Of a DNA stretch of 64,000 nt, positions 35,777 to 47,193 are shown one piece after another. The translations under genes were made by a program, and so were the position numbers. How positions within the stretch are numbered: the first letter of the stretch is position 1; each line of letters begins with the position of its first letter. This DNA is from Gentiana macrophylla (taxonomy: Eukaryota > Streptophyta > Magnoliopsida > Gentianales > Gentianaceae), in the NCBI GenBank assembly GCA_026214975.1, contig CM047814.1, forward strand, positions 23,414,558-23,478,557. Reading direction: 5' to 3'. The notes beneath the pieces are model-generated. The model did no database searches, had not been told where the DNA came from, and worked only from the letters and a program-made list of their open reading frames with translations.

Positions 35777-35781
35777 GACAA

Positions 35782-36550
35782 TATACACTATATCTATCGC
35801 AATCTAAAAGAATTTACAGATTCAAGTTTTTACTATTTTCAAACGTTTTTCATGTGTGTGCGTGCGTGCGTGTGTGTGGAATTTATATAAGAAAGTTGTT
35901 CAATGTCATTAATTTTGATGGTAAAAGTCTTGAATACCCTTTGGCCTTATTAATGTAATAGTTGTAGAGTACATGAATTCATAATAAATTAGGAGTAAAA
36001 GGAAGAAATATGTAATAAATCTCCATTCATTATTCTAAATGGACTTTTTTTTTATAGAAAAAAATGGATTTATATTATGAGATAAATTCAAAAGTTAAAC
36101 AGAGGTAGTAATAAATGTAACGTTATTTTCAATTTCTCAAATCTTAATAAATAATGGTAAAGGTAGAAATTTGAAAATATAACTACGGAAAAAATATATT
36201 TTTAACAAGCACGACAGGTAAATAAGAACGGACCGGAAAGGAGTACTTAACACTTACACACCGATAGTAATTTTTCCCATGAATAAATAGCGACACATTA
36301 TTCATTTCACCCTTAGCCGCAACGTACGCCAAAGTTTTCAACTATTTCACTGTGTATATGTTGAAAAAAAAAGAAAAAAAAAAAAATACTGCTTCCGGCC
36401 CCGACAACTACTCATTCATTCATTCTCTATCTTGATGATAACTCGATCTCTGATGTCTGATCCTAGAGCTTGAGGCATTAAAATCTCCGCCTTCTTCTCC
36501 TTCTTCTTCTATATCATCTATAAACCTCAAGATTCTCTCTACTGCCAGCC
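35782..36550. other. Upstream region of the glucanase gene
   Basis: 770 bp between the retrotransposon stack and the glucanase ATG. The first part holds a short TG/CG-type simple repeat (about 35,855-35,880) and the right half of the possible split MITE (to 36,108). Nearer the gene are poly(A) (36,364-36,386), a CTT-rich leader (36,488-36,512) and CTATAAAC at about 36,519. I cannot assign a TATA box with confidence. Confidence 0.5.
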
Positions 36551-39065
36551 ATGGCAGCTGCTCACAGCTACAATCGGGCCCTGTCTTTTTGTATCAGCTT
36601 TTTGCTGCTGCTGCGATCTCTTCAGCCTGCCCGTAAGTTTTTGTTTTTTTTTTGTTTTTTTTTAGTGATCCTTTTCTTTTCTTCCAATCTAATATTTCTT
36701 TCTGTCACGAGAAAAAAAAAAGAATATAATTAAGAGTACAAATATTTCACGTCATTTCAATTTTTTACATTAATTTTTTCAGTCAGTCTATTTTCGGATA
36801 CGGAGTTTTCTACGATTCTTCCTTTTGTATCTAAACAATTTCCAGAAATGGAGTTAATACGTCGATTATCATAATATTCTTATGCTTTTCATAAGCACAC
36901 GGCGTCTTTTTATTTATTTTATTTTATTACACAACTTTGAAAATGAAGACCTCAATTCCTCTGTTCACATTTAAGAATACTTTACTGGAAGCGCGTGGAA
37001 CTCAAACGTTTTTCCTCTTGGAAAAATTGATCTTTGTATTTCAGGTTCGCAATCTTATATTGGTGTTAATTATGGGCAAGTCGCCGATAACTTGCCTCCA
37101 CCGGCGGTGACTGCGAAGCTCCTGGAGTCGACTAGCATTCAGAAAGTGAGGTTATACGGAGCGGATCCGGCGATAATCAAAGCGCTTGCGGGTACTGACA
37201 TTGGCATCGTAATCGGAGCTGCTAATGGTGATATACCGGCGCTTGCATCCGACCCGAATTTCGCCGGTCAATGGGTCAACACGAACGTGCTGCCATATTA
37301 TCCAGCCAGTCAAATTATCGTAATCAATGTCGGGAATGAGGTCTTGACTTCAGGGGATCAGAACCTCATCTCTAAACTCTTACCTGCCATGCAAAATCTC
37401 CAAAATGCCCTCACTTCAGGTCGGCTTTCTATCTTTTTCCCTCTTGTCTTGTACTCTGTTAGTTTTTTTTTTTGTTTTTTAATTTTATTTTTAGAGTAAT
37501 GATACGGGTAGAATGGTTGTGTCACAACGACATAACGATGATCTGCGCTGTTGATCATTTTAGATTTACATTTGATCAATTTAGACACATTATTATCACC
37601 GTTCTATTACTCATTGTGGCACAACCGTTCTGTCTGTATCATTACCCTTAAAAAAACAAAAAAGACGGTCACAGAGGTAACGGAAATGTATAAGGGTGCC
37701 CTGCATGCAGCTTCACTTGGTGGGAAAATAAAGGTGTCAACGGTGCATTCAATGGCGGTGTTGGGTCAGTCAGACCCGCCATCAAGCGGAGCATTTAACT
37801 CGGGTTTGGGTTTGGGAATGAAAGCATTGTTGCAGTTTCATCAAGCAAATGGTTCACCTTTTATGATAAACCCGTATCCTTATTTTGCTTACCAAAGTGA
37901 TCCTCGGGCCGAGACATTGGCTTTCTGCCTCTTTCAACCCAACGCCGGACGACTCGACTCAACCACTGGTATCCGCTACATGAACATGTTTGATGCACAG
38001 GTTGATGCTGTACATTCTGCCTTAAATGGAATGGGATTTAAGGATATAGAGATTGTAGTAGCAGAGACTGGGTGGCCTTATAAAGGAGACCCTAATGAAG
38101 TTGGCCCGAGTTTGAATAATGCAAAAGCATACAATGGGAACTTGATAAGCCATCTAAGATCCATGGTTGGGACTCCATTGATGCCCGGAAAGTCTGTTGA
38201 CACCTATATTTTTGCATTATACGACGAGGATTTGAAACCGGGGCCGAGCTCAGAGCGTTCTTTTGGGCTATTCAAACCCGATACCTCCATGACATATGAC
38301 GTTGATCTTTCAAGGAGCAGTCAGGTATTGTAAAGTTCCACATTTGTAAAGTAATAGAATGTTCATCCTATATAAACGTGAGACATAAAGGTCTTGTCAA
38401 CTCGGGTTAGCATTTTTAGACCAAGCGAGGACGACGGTCTAAGCAGTTGACCGGATCATTTATAACTCATTTAGCGCTACCAGACCCGGGGTCTAGAGGC
38501 GTTACAAGTATATTCAAATGTCCCTTTGTTCTACTATGGTATGTAAAAGTGTTGTATTATGGTACCTAACATATGTGTTTTTACTTGATCATGAATCTGC
38601 AAAATTCAGACCCCGACAAGTCCGGCGACTCCCAATAATCCAACGCCTCCGGTGGCACCAAGGCCATCATCTAACGGTTGGTGTGTGCCGAAGCCTGGGG
38701 TGTCTGATACTCAATTGCAAGAAAATCTGGATTATGCATGTAGCCAAGGTATTGATTGTAGTAAAATACAAAGTGGGGGAATATGTTTTGAACCAAATAC
38801 AGTAGCAGCACATGCTGCTTATGCTATGAATCTCCTCTATCAAACTGCTGGCAGGAATCCATGGAACTGCGATTTCTCGCAGACTGCTACACTTACTACT
38901 ACCAATCCAAGTTAGTTTTTTCTTTTTCTTTTTTCAAAAGGCTGCTTTTTTTTTTTTTTTTTTTTTTTTTAAACACTAGAAAATTGGTTTTATTGTTTCC
39001 ATCTAACACAGAATGTTTTTCCTTGTGCAGGTTATGATCATTGCAGTTATCCTGGTGGTGTATGA
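36551..39065 (+). CDS. Glucan endo-1,3-beta-glucosidase, GH17 with C-terminal X8/CBM43 domain
   Basis: Five exons read as join(36551..36632, 37045..37419, 37711..38324, 38610..38910, 39031..39065), 468 aa, all GT-AG with matching phases. A signal peptide (about residues 1-27, hydrophobic FCISFLLLL) precedes the GH17 barrel starting SYIGVNYGQ. The acid/base glutamate is E126 in VGNEV and the nucleophile E271 in VVAETGWP. After a Pro/Thr/Ser linker (358-380), the X8 module runs from W381 (WCVPKPGV) to the end with the usual six cysteines, including NPWNCDF. It should hydrolyse beta-1,3-glucan (callose) in the cell wall or apoplast. No clear GPI signal follows X8. The start fits the context GCCATGG. 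It lies 5' of G-beta in the same orientation. From memory the Arabidopsis neighbour of AGB1 is also a GH17-X8 gene (At4g34480), so orthology is likely but untested. The gene appears intact. Confidence 0.93.
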
Positions 39066-39101
39066 TGATGCATATATTTATACAGCATTTAGAGAAAAAT
39101 C

Positions 39102-39108
39102 TCTCTCC

Positions 39109-39142
<34 letters not shown>
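39102..39142. repeat. CT/AT microsatellite in the glucanase 3' region
   Basis: A run of CT dinucleotides passes directly into AT dinucleotides about 40 bp after the stop codon, so it probably lies in the 3' UTR. Confidence 0.85.
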
Positions 39143-39841
39143 CATAAACATAATTTTTATATTCCTATAGCGAAATTTCCAATCCTGGTATAGAATTCGA
39201 TTGTTCAGGCCTCATTTCTTTAAGTTGATGGAAGCCTTCAAAAACGAAGGGAAATTGTCAGCAAAAAACTCATGTACATTTTCATTATGGATATTTGATT
39301 ACCCTTTTCTTGAGAAAGGATAATAGGTTCACTGGAATAATTTGTGGTTTCACAAGACAATAATAAAACAAAATAATTACTGATTTTTATTTTAATTTAC
39401 TTTTTATATATGCCTGGGCAAATGTATGAAAGAACCATGTAGAATTTCTTATTCTAACTTCAAGAATTCGAAGAAATTTTTTTTTTTGATCATGAATCGA
39501 GTCCAATCAGGAAGAACTTGAACTCAAAAGAGTATGATGAATTCCTCAAAGAGTCCTTTCATCACCAAAACTTCACTTCTCTTTGCATTTGAGATCCTTA
39601 TCTAGGCACCATAGGAGATTGCCCTGGTTTCAGCTTGATCTTTCATTAGCAACAACAACAACATCAATGTGTATAATGATGCAATATTCTTGTGAAATCA
39701 AGTGCAACAAAGAACAATGTAGCATTCCCTGCTCTGCAACATCCCCTCAAGCTGGATTAGGAGGAGCAAAAAGTGTTAAATCAAAGGATAACTAGAGAGC
39801 AAATACTAAAAGGTTTTGGAGTCTAATGGTTTAGTCAATAG
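39143..39841. other. Downstream spacer of the glucanase gene
   Basis: AT-rich sequence with no convincing gene. The plus ORF at 39,583-39,795 shows no motif I know. Confidence 0.5.
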
Positions 39842-41045
39842 TCAGTCAATTGTCGTTTGGTATTGATAGGCATTGGCTTGACTAATTCGGCTTGGTATTT
39901 CTCTATTATAAAAATGACAATCAATCTCAATGTGTTGTGTAATCTCATGATGTACAAGATTATCAACAATGTAGATGGAACTATTGTTATCACAAAATAA
40001 GGCTACTGCTCGACCATGAGTGATCTGAAAGTCTTGCAAGAGATTCAATAACCATTGTATTCTTTTTTTATGGCCCTAGTCATATATTTTTAGGGGTGAG
40101 TGAGCAGAGGGAAGTCTGATGAACGACTTTTACTGTTAGTCCAAATACGATTTCCGTGGTCATATCCATAGCTCTATATTCAACTTTCTGAAGAATTTTT
40201 GATATAGTAGACCGCTTCTTTGATTTCTATGAGATTAGAGTGTTTCCTAGGAATATTGAATATCTTGTAGTCATTTCCTTGTAATGTGCTTGTTGTCGCT
40301 AGAATCTGATTATGATGTTAGCTTTAGGCACTTGCAGCTGAAAAGAATAATCCTTGTTCTGTACCTGCGCGGACGCAAAGATCTCTGAAAATGATACTCT
40401 GACGACAGTGTAAATTTTAAGTAAGGCAAAAAAATACACAACATACATAATCGTGTTTTTTCGGGATCCGAGAGGGGCCGATTGCCCCCCTACACTCAAC
40501 GTACATCCGCCCCTGCTGGGCCCTTTTTTTTTGTACTTCTTAGATGTCTCCATAGGTGTTTTGGTAGACTTACAATTTATGTATGTATCACTTAGATGTC
40601 CTCATAGGTGTTTTGGTAGACTTATAACTTATGTATCCAAATTCTATGAACAAATCTAGGAGGTGTTTTCTTTGTGATAAAGAAATTCCCCTATGTGTTC
40701 TGGCCACCTCTAGACCTAGGGAAAAAAAAATAAGAAAATGATATATGTCTTATTTCTGGCATTTCACAAGAATAAGTAAACCATACATGTTTGAAATGCA
40801 CTACTGATTAAAGTGATCAATTATTTATTATAATGGGCCCTAACAAAATATGTGGTGTTGATTGTGTTGTAGTAAGATGTTGTGGTAGAAGAAGTAGTAG
40901 ATGTATCACCGCTCAAAAAATAAATTCTCCAAGTCTATGATTGTGAACTTGTCATGGATAAAATCCTTGACTTTTATATGTTGCATTGAGGGTTCATCTA
41001 GTATCACATCATCAACATTAACTAATAGAATGATCATGTCATTTC
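39842..41045 (-). pseudogene. Decayed Ty1/copia pol fragment (RT and RNase H)
   Basis: Minus-strand sequence near 40,905-41,045 reads MIILLVNVDDVIL, the copia catalytic box with YVDD changed to NVDD. It continues with IHDKFTIIDLENL, equivalent to the usual FxIKDLG-L. At 39,842-40,048 a second piece reads LLQDFQITHGRAVALFCDNN, then HHEITQHIEIDCHFY, typical of the RNase H end. Between them the DNA is scrambled and includes a possible hAT-type end (40,460-40,515). No LTRs were recognised. It is an old fragment, unrelated in detail to the two complete copia elements. Confidence 0.75.
40460..40515. mobile_element. Possible hAT-type transposon end
   Basis: The minus strand begins CAGGGGCGGATGTACG and is followed by GGGGGGCAATCGGCCCC. 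This resembles the CAGxGGCGGA terminal repeats with G-run subterminal sequence common in plant hAT-like elements. The opposite end was not located. Confidence 0.3.
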
Positions 41046-42439
41046 AATACCTTTGATAAACATGTTATGATAATTTGGTGATTGAAATTAGTTCGCATAA
41101 TAGGTGACACAAAACATTCTTGAGCTACAAAACAAACTTAATGAGCACATAATATCCCAGAAAACGGATTGATGGACTTCTCGCTCATTGTGCGGTTTCC
41201 CGTTCAACAATCACCCGGCAAAACACATAACCATGTTCAGTTCATGCTAATTTTACAGAAAACAACAATAAAGACCAAACCCTTAATATTAAAAAAAATT
41301 CTCTTTTGTAAGAAAAAATCCTTACCTTTTGAACGCTGAATCTGCGAACCAAACTACCACTATCCTTCAAAACTATGTGATCTATGAACCCAAAACGAAT
41401 CTAACATGAACATTACGAGAATCTAACCTAATCAAGATTAAATCTAAAAACTTTACGAAAAAGATTAGACTTTTTAACCTGATCTGTTTTGATTACAACA
41501 CTTCGATCTGCCAAACGAATCCAGAAGCGATCAAACTGAGCCTACATATTTCGGTACAAACGCTTTCTCGAGGGTACGTGCAGGGAAAACGGCCGGAGCT
41601 TTTCTAATGGAAAAGTAAACGCGAAATTCTGGAGTCTAGGGCTTCCTTGAGCCTCTTTTATAGATTTTCAGAACCTCTAAGTCGGAGTTTCATTCACTTT
41701 TTCATTCAAAATTTTGACATCCTTGTAGTTTCTTAAAATGTATAGAAAAAAAAATGCTAAAAATAACAAAATCTATGTATTAATTGATATTTAGTCCAGT
41801 GGATTGAATATAATGACAAAAAGAATAAATTGTCATTCCACTGAACGATTATACCCTTCTTACGTTTTCTGTTTTTTCTTTTGTTTTAGTGAATTTATTT
41901 GGTAGTGGATTTATTTAATATTAGTAAGTTTTAATTGAATAAATTTATTTGATAGTATAATCGTTTCGTTAAATACGTATGAGGTAATTTCGTCATTTCA
42001 AATGTTTTTTTTTTTTTTTTTTCCATTTTTACCAATTTTCAATCTATTTTTCTTTTTTAACAATTTCGTCTACACGATTCACATTTACCATTTTTCAATC
42101 AAATTTTCTTTTTTAACAATTTCGTCTACACGATTCACATTTATAACCATTACCCCTAGAAAAAAAAAAATTTCAAAACATTACGTTATGGAATGGAGCA
42201 AGTAATTTATACTACCTTATATACTATAATAACTCATCCCCTTTGTGATTTATAAAATGTATATATAACGACAAAAATTCCAATCATTTCCGTTTTACAT
42301 TCACATTCCCCCTTTCGTCTTCCGTAGTTTCGCCATGAATTTGCTGCGATGCTTCAACAACAGTCAAAGCTTCAATGAAGCTTGACTATTGTGTTGAATT
42401 CTATTTCTTGTAATTTTTTGTTTCTGAGCAAAGCTTATA
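41046..42439. other. Upstream region of the G-beta gene
   Basis: AT-rich with a poly(T) run near 42,005. A direct repeat occurs at 42,053-42,084 and 42,111-42,142 (CTTTTTTAACAATTTCGTC followed by TACACGATTCACATT). Part of the leader is probably after 42,300 (CT-rich). A minus-strand protein cannot be followed through 41,050-41,650. No TATA box is called. Confidence 0.5.
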
Positions 42440-45400
42440 ATGTCAGTAGCGGAGCTAAAAGAGCGGCATCAGGCGGCTACGCAGACTGTCTCTGCCCTCA
42501 AAGAGAGATTGAGGCAGAGACGTCTCCTTCTCCTTGATACTGACGGTTAGTCTACTTTTTCTTTTCGGGAAATTTTGATGAAGTCATGTATTTTGTCAGA
42601 ATTTTATAGATCCTTTGCTGAATATTGTGGGAAGTTGTATTTTGCAGTAGCAACATACGCGAGGTCTCAGGGTAAGACTCCTGTTAGCTATGGTCCAACC
42701 GATCTGGTGTGCTGTAGGATCTTGCAGGGACATACGGGCAAGGTAGGGTTACAAAATGCTTTCTATTTTTCGTCTGTTGATGTGTGCCTCAGAATTGATG
42801 TTTGAGATGGATGATAGCTAGCTGATAATTGGTTGTTTCTTTTTATAAAGAGGGTAATATACTTCGTGGACCCTAGTTCAATTAAATGTACAAGTGTTGG
42901 GACTTGCAATTTTTCTTTATTCATGCTTTGTGGTTTTGACCGAGAAATACTACTTCATGTTTTCCCGTCTCTTGACATAAAGTATGTGACCAAGAAATGT
43001 CAAGTAAGAAGCCCCAGGGGGCATAGTTCAATGGTAAAAGTGCGGGATGCTCTTGTTTTTGAGTTGAGAGCTGGGGTGTTCGATTCCGTAAAGGGTCGTT
43101 TTTTCTCAGCAATAGGAGGTGTACAGTCAGCCTCTTGCACACTTGACCACTGAGGCATAATCCTCGGTTTACATCATCTACAAAACTCTAGGGGCGGGGA
43201 AGTGGGGGCCCTCAATCTTTTTTAAGAGATGTCAGTAAGAAGTAAGAGGTACTCTAGAGGACATGAATAGTGTTTTCCTCCTTTGCTTTAAGCAAATTCC
43301 CTGAGTTTCTAGTTACAGTATTGTATCTAGGAGGTGCCAAGGGAGCTGAAGCTGGATTTATTAATATTGACTATAGTGAAGACACATGTCCTGATAAGTT
43401 ATTCAAATTTAGTTTCCTTAGTAGGCTAGGATGTTGTTAGAATGGATATCCTAATTACTAATGTGTTTTAATGGCTTAAGGCTTTCAATTTATTCTGGTC
43501 AAAGAGCTTTTGTGCTTTTGTAATTATGGGAGCTGGGTTTGCAATGAACCGCTAGAAACATGTTAAGTGTATGGCTAGCCCAATAACGAAAGCTTTCTCC
43601 AATCCATTCGGTCATCGGTTTGCCGCAGCCTTTGATGTTCGCGGATGATCTTCGTAGACAGCCAATGATGCTTCCTTTCTCCCCTATCATGATCCTGAAA
43701 AGAAGACTCTAATCTTCCCAAACGGTCGTTGGCAACATACAATATTTGGGACGTTCTGCAGGAGTAGTCGAGAGAAAGTACCATAACGAGGTAGCATAGG
43801 ATTAAGAGTGTTTATACATTGAAAGCTAAAGCCAAGGTTTCAACGATATATCGACTGATGTTGCTAGATAGATCCCTTGCATACTAGTCGTCAAATGAAT
43901 CCGAGGAGAGATTGTCTGCATGGAGCACTCTAGCCTTGAACAATATTCACAATTTGGATGGATCATATTCGATTGATCATATATATATTATTGAAAATCA
44001 ATCCATTTTAGTAAAAACATCACCCAAATTATATGCAGTTTGATGTGTAGGAAACTCTTATTTTTTCCTAACTATGTGAGTGGTTTATAGAAAATTTTAA
44101 TCTTGATGCTTTGTTGTGCCTCCTTTCTATCCCATAGTTGTTAAGGCAATCATGGAAAAGGCTAAAAGGAGATGCCGATTGATTAGAAAATCAGTAAAAG
44201 GCCAGTTCATATGTGAGCGCTGTAAGCTCCAGCCACATCAAACCAATTGCAGACACAATCATATGTAGTATGCCATAACCACCCATTAATATCAATTAAA
44301 CTAGCCATACATGCCCAAACTCAAACATGAGTACTAAGTAATCAAAAGTTTCATCATGTACACACAAGCAACACCAGCATCTTGCTGAGGCGACCGTCAC
44401 CTACCATTTAGGTGGTAAGACCTCGACTCTCGCCTAGGCGGTCCTAGGCGAGCGCCTTGACAACTATGTTCTTTTCCTATGTTGCTTTTCAATAAAAATA
44501 TAGCCCAGTTTAAGTCTATGGTTCTGATTCTAGAAGTGTTCCTTTTTATAATTAAACAGTTTCCAATATTTTAGCTTCTGGAAGTGTCCATACTTAAGTG
44601 GCAAGAGAAATATGTAACTCAAATTTTATTCACCATTAAATTAACCATTAACTACAATAAATGGGAGGTAGATGTTGTGGGCACAACATTTTGAGGTTTC
44701 TTTGCCAATCATCTTTATTGGCGAGTCGGTTTTCCCGTAAATTCAACTTGGATTAGTTTGGGTTATTGATATTTTCAATTCTGAGCATTTGATTGTGATT
44801 CCAATGTCTTTCTGAAATGGCAGGTGTATTCTCTTGACTGGACTCGAGAGAAGAATCGTATAGTCAGTGCATCCCAAGATGGAAGGTTGATAGTGTGGAA
44901 TGCTCTCACTAGCCAAAAAACTCATGCAATTAAATTACCTTGTGCATGGGTCATGGCCTGTGCATTCTCACCGAGTGGCCAGTCTGTTGCGTGCGGTGGT
45001 CTTGATAGTGTGTGTTCTGTTTTCAATCTGAATGCTCCCACTGATAATGATGGAAATCTTCCAGTATCAAAAATGTTGACCGGGCATAGGGGCTATGTCT
45101 CATCCTGTCAGTATGTCCCTGATGAAGATACACATCTAATTACTAGTTCTGGTGACCATACATGTGTGTTGTGGGATATCACAACAGGTTTGAGAACTTC
45201 AGTTTTCGGAGGTGAATTCCAATCTGGGCACACTGCTGATGTGCTTAGGTACCGCCTTCCTTGTTATATGCATTGATTAGTTTCCTTATCTGTCCATTAA
45301 ATTCGCCTTGGGAGTGCATTATCTGGTAATCATTCTCATATTTACCATTGTTGTTGTAGTGTCTCAATCAATGGATCAAATCCAAAAATGTTTGTCTCTG

Positions 45401-47159
45401 GGTCTTGTGATACTACTGCTAGACTGTGGGATACACGTGTCGCTAGTCGAGCGGTGCGGACATTTCATGGTCATGAGGGAGATGTGAATACTGTAACTTT
45501 CTTCCCTGATGGGAACAGATTTGGAACCGGTTCAGAAGACGGAACTTGTAGATTGTTCGATATTAGGACCGGGCATCAGCTACAAGTTTACCATCAGCAA
45601 CATGAGGATAATGAGGTGCCTTCTGTTACTTCAATCGCATTTTCTATTTCTGGAAGGCTTCTGTTTGCTGCTTATTCAAATGGCGACTGCTATGTGTGGG
45701 ACACCCTATTGGCTCAGGTAAATTGCAATCTCATCTTGTTTATGATCCATCTTTTCCTTTAATGCCTTTAGATCCAGACTTTTGTCTGTTTTATGGAATG
45801 AAATAATATCATCATACGGCTGCTCAGAGGTTCTCCCCAAAGTTGTGTGGTTAAATGGTGGGCTTAATTGATACACAGCAAGGGTAGTGATAAAGGATTA
45901 TGATCTTGAGGAGGAAAAAAAAAAGGGGACCGAAAAGTTAGATAAATTGTAGTGTTCTCCTGCTATTAATTCATGTTCAGGCCTCATCCACTGTAGTGTA
46001 TGCGTTGTACAGGATACTGCTATTGACACAGTTTTTTATTTACATCCATAACAATAAAGAAATGAAGTTGCACGTGGACGATTGGACTTTGCATGCTTGA
46101 ACCAATAAGATACTGATGCCGAAGTGTTGTTGAATGTCGGTGTGAGGTGTCCTTTTTGTGACTTAGTATGTTTGGCGACTAAAACAATCTTTAACAAGTG
46201 GAAAGGAGTTTCTGTAAATCAGTGTAATTTTATGTAAGATCAAAAAAAGTTTACGGAAGAGCCCTTGCAGCGTAGGGGGACAGTACTATACAAAAGAAAA
46301 AGTACTATAGTGTCAATTAGAGTTAAAAATGCAATCTAACTGTAGTCTTGCTGCAATATGTCATGTCAGCTCGTTCTTCAGCACCTTTTTCCATCTGGCG
46401 ATACTAAGTAAGATGGTATTGAACACCTTGGATTCGATCAAAAAAATCGGAGAGGGTTTCTTCTGAAAGATCCTTCTGTCCCTTTCCTGCCAAAGAAGTA
46501 CTGAATCTTCACAGAAGGGTGTGTTCAATCCTAGTAGTATTTCAATGTAGTCTTGTAAATATCGTGGCCCACTTACTAAAGCTTATAGGTTACATATCTG
46601 TGTTAAAAAGTTAATGTTTCATTATGATTTGCGTTGCCAGGTGGTCTTAAATTTGGGATCTGTACAAAACTCTCATGAAAGCCGCATAAGTTGCTTGAAA
46701 TTGTCTGCCGATGGAAGTGCATTATGTACAGGAAGTTGGGATTCAAACTTGAAGGTTAGTAAAGACATAATGCTGTTAGTTTAATCTCTTACTTGCCCCT
46801 TCACCGTTCTTGCGTTTTGGAAAATGGAACTCCCTCCGTTCCAAAATACAAGGCATTTTAGCCATGTGCACATAGATTAAGAAAACTCGTAAAGTATTCA
46901 ATTTTAGCATTTTAAGACCTAAATGCCCTTTTATGCTTACACTACATTTAATAGGGGTGAGATGGGTAAATAGGGGTCAAAAAGGAAAAATTGCACTAGA
47001 TAGTGCATTGGTTTGTGAGAATGCTTTATAATATGAGACAAAACCGAAGAGTTGAAATGCTTTATATTTTAGGACGGAGGGAGTACATGTAAAACTCCAA
47101 AATCAACTAACTTTTACACAAACTACTAGTTGATCAACGTTAGATGATAGCTGAGGTCA

Positions 47160-47193
<34 letters not shown>

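Noticed and set aside
43012..43090. Possible tRNA gene
   Set aside because: A- and B-box-like sequences are present, but the arms do not pair as a cloverleaf and the segment is inside a duplication-flanked SINE.
42575..43153. Separate small genes between G-beta exons 1 and 3
   Set aside because: The ORFs overlap exon 2 in another frame or the SINE and intron; exon phases of G-beta account for the coding sequence.
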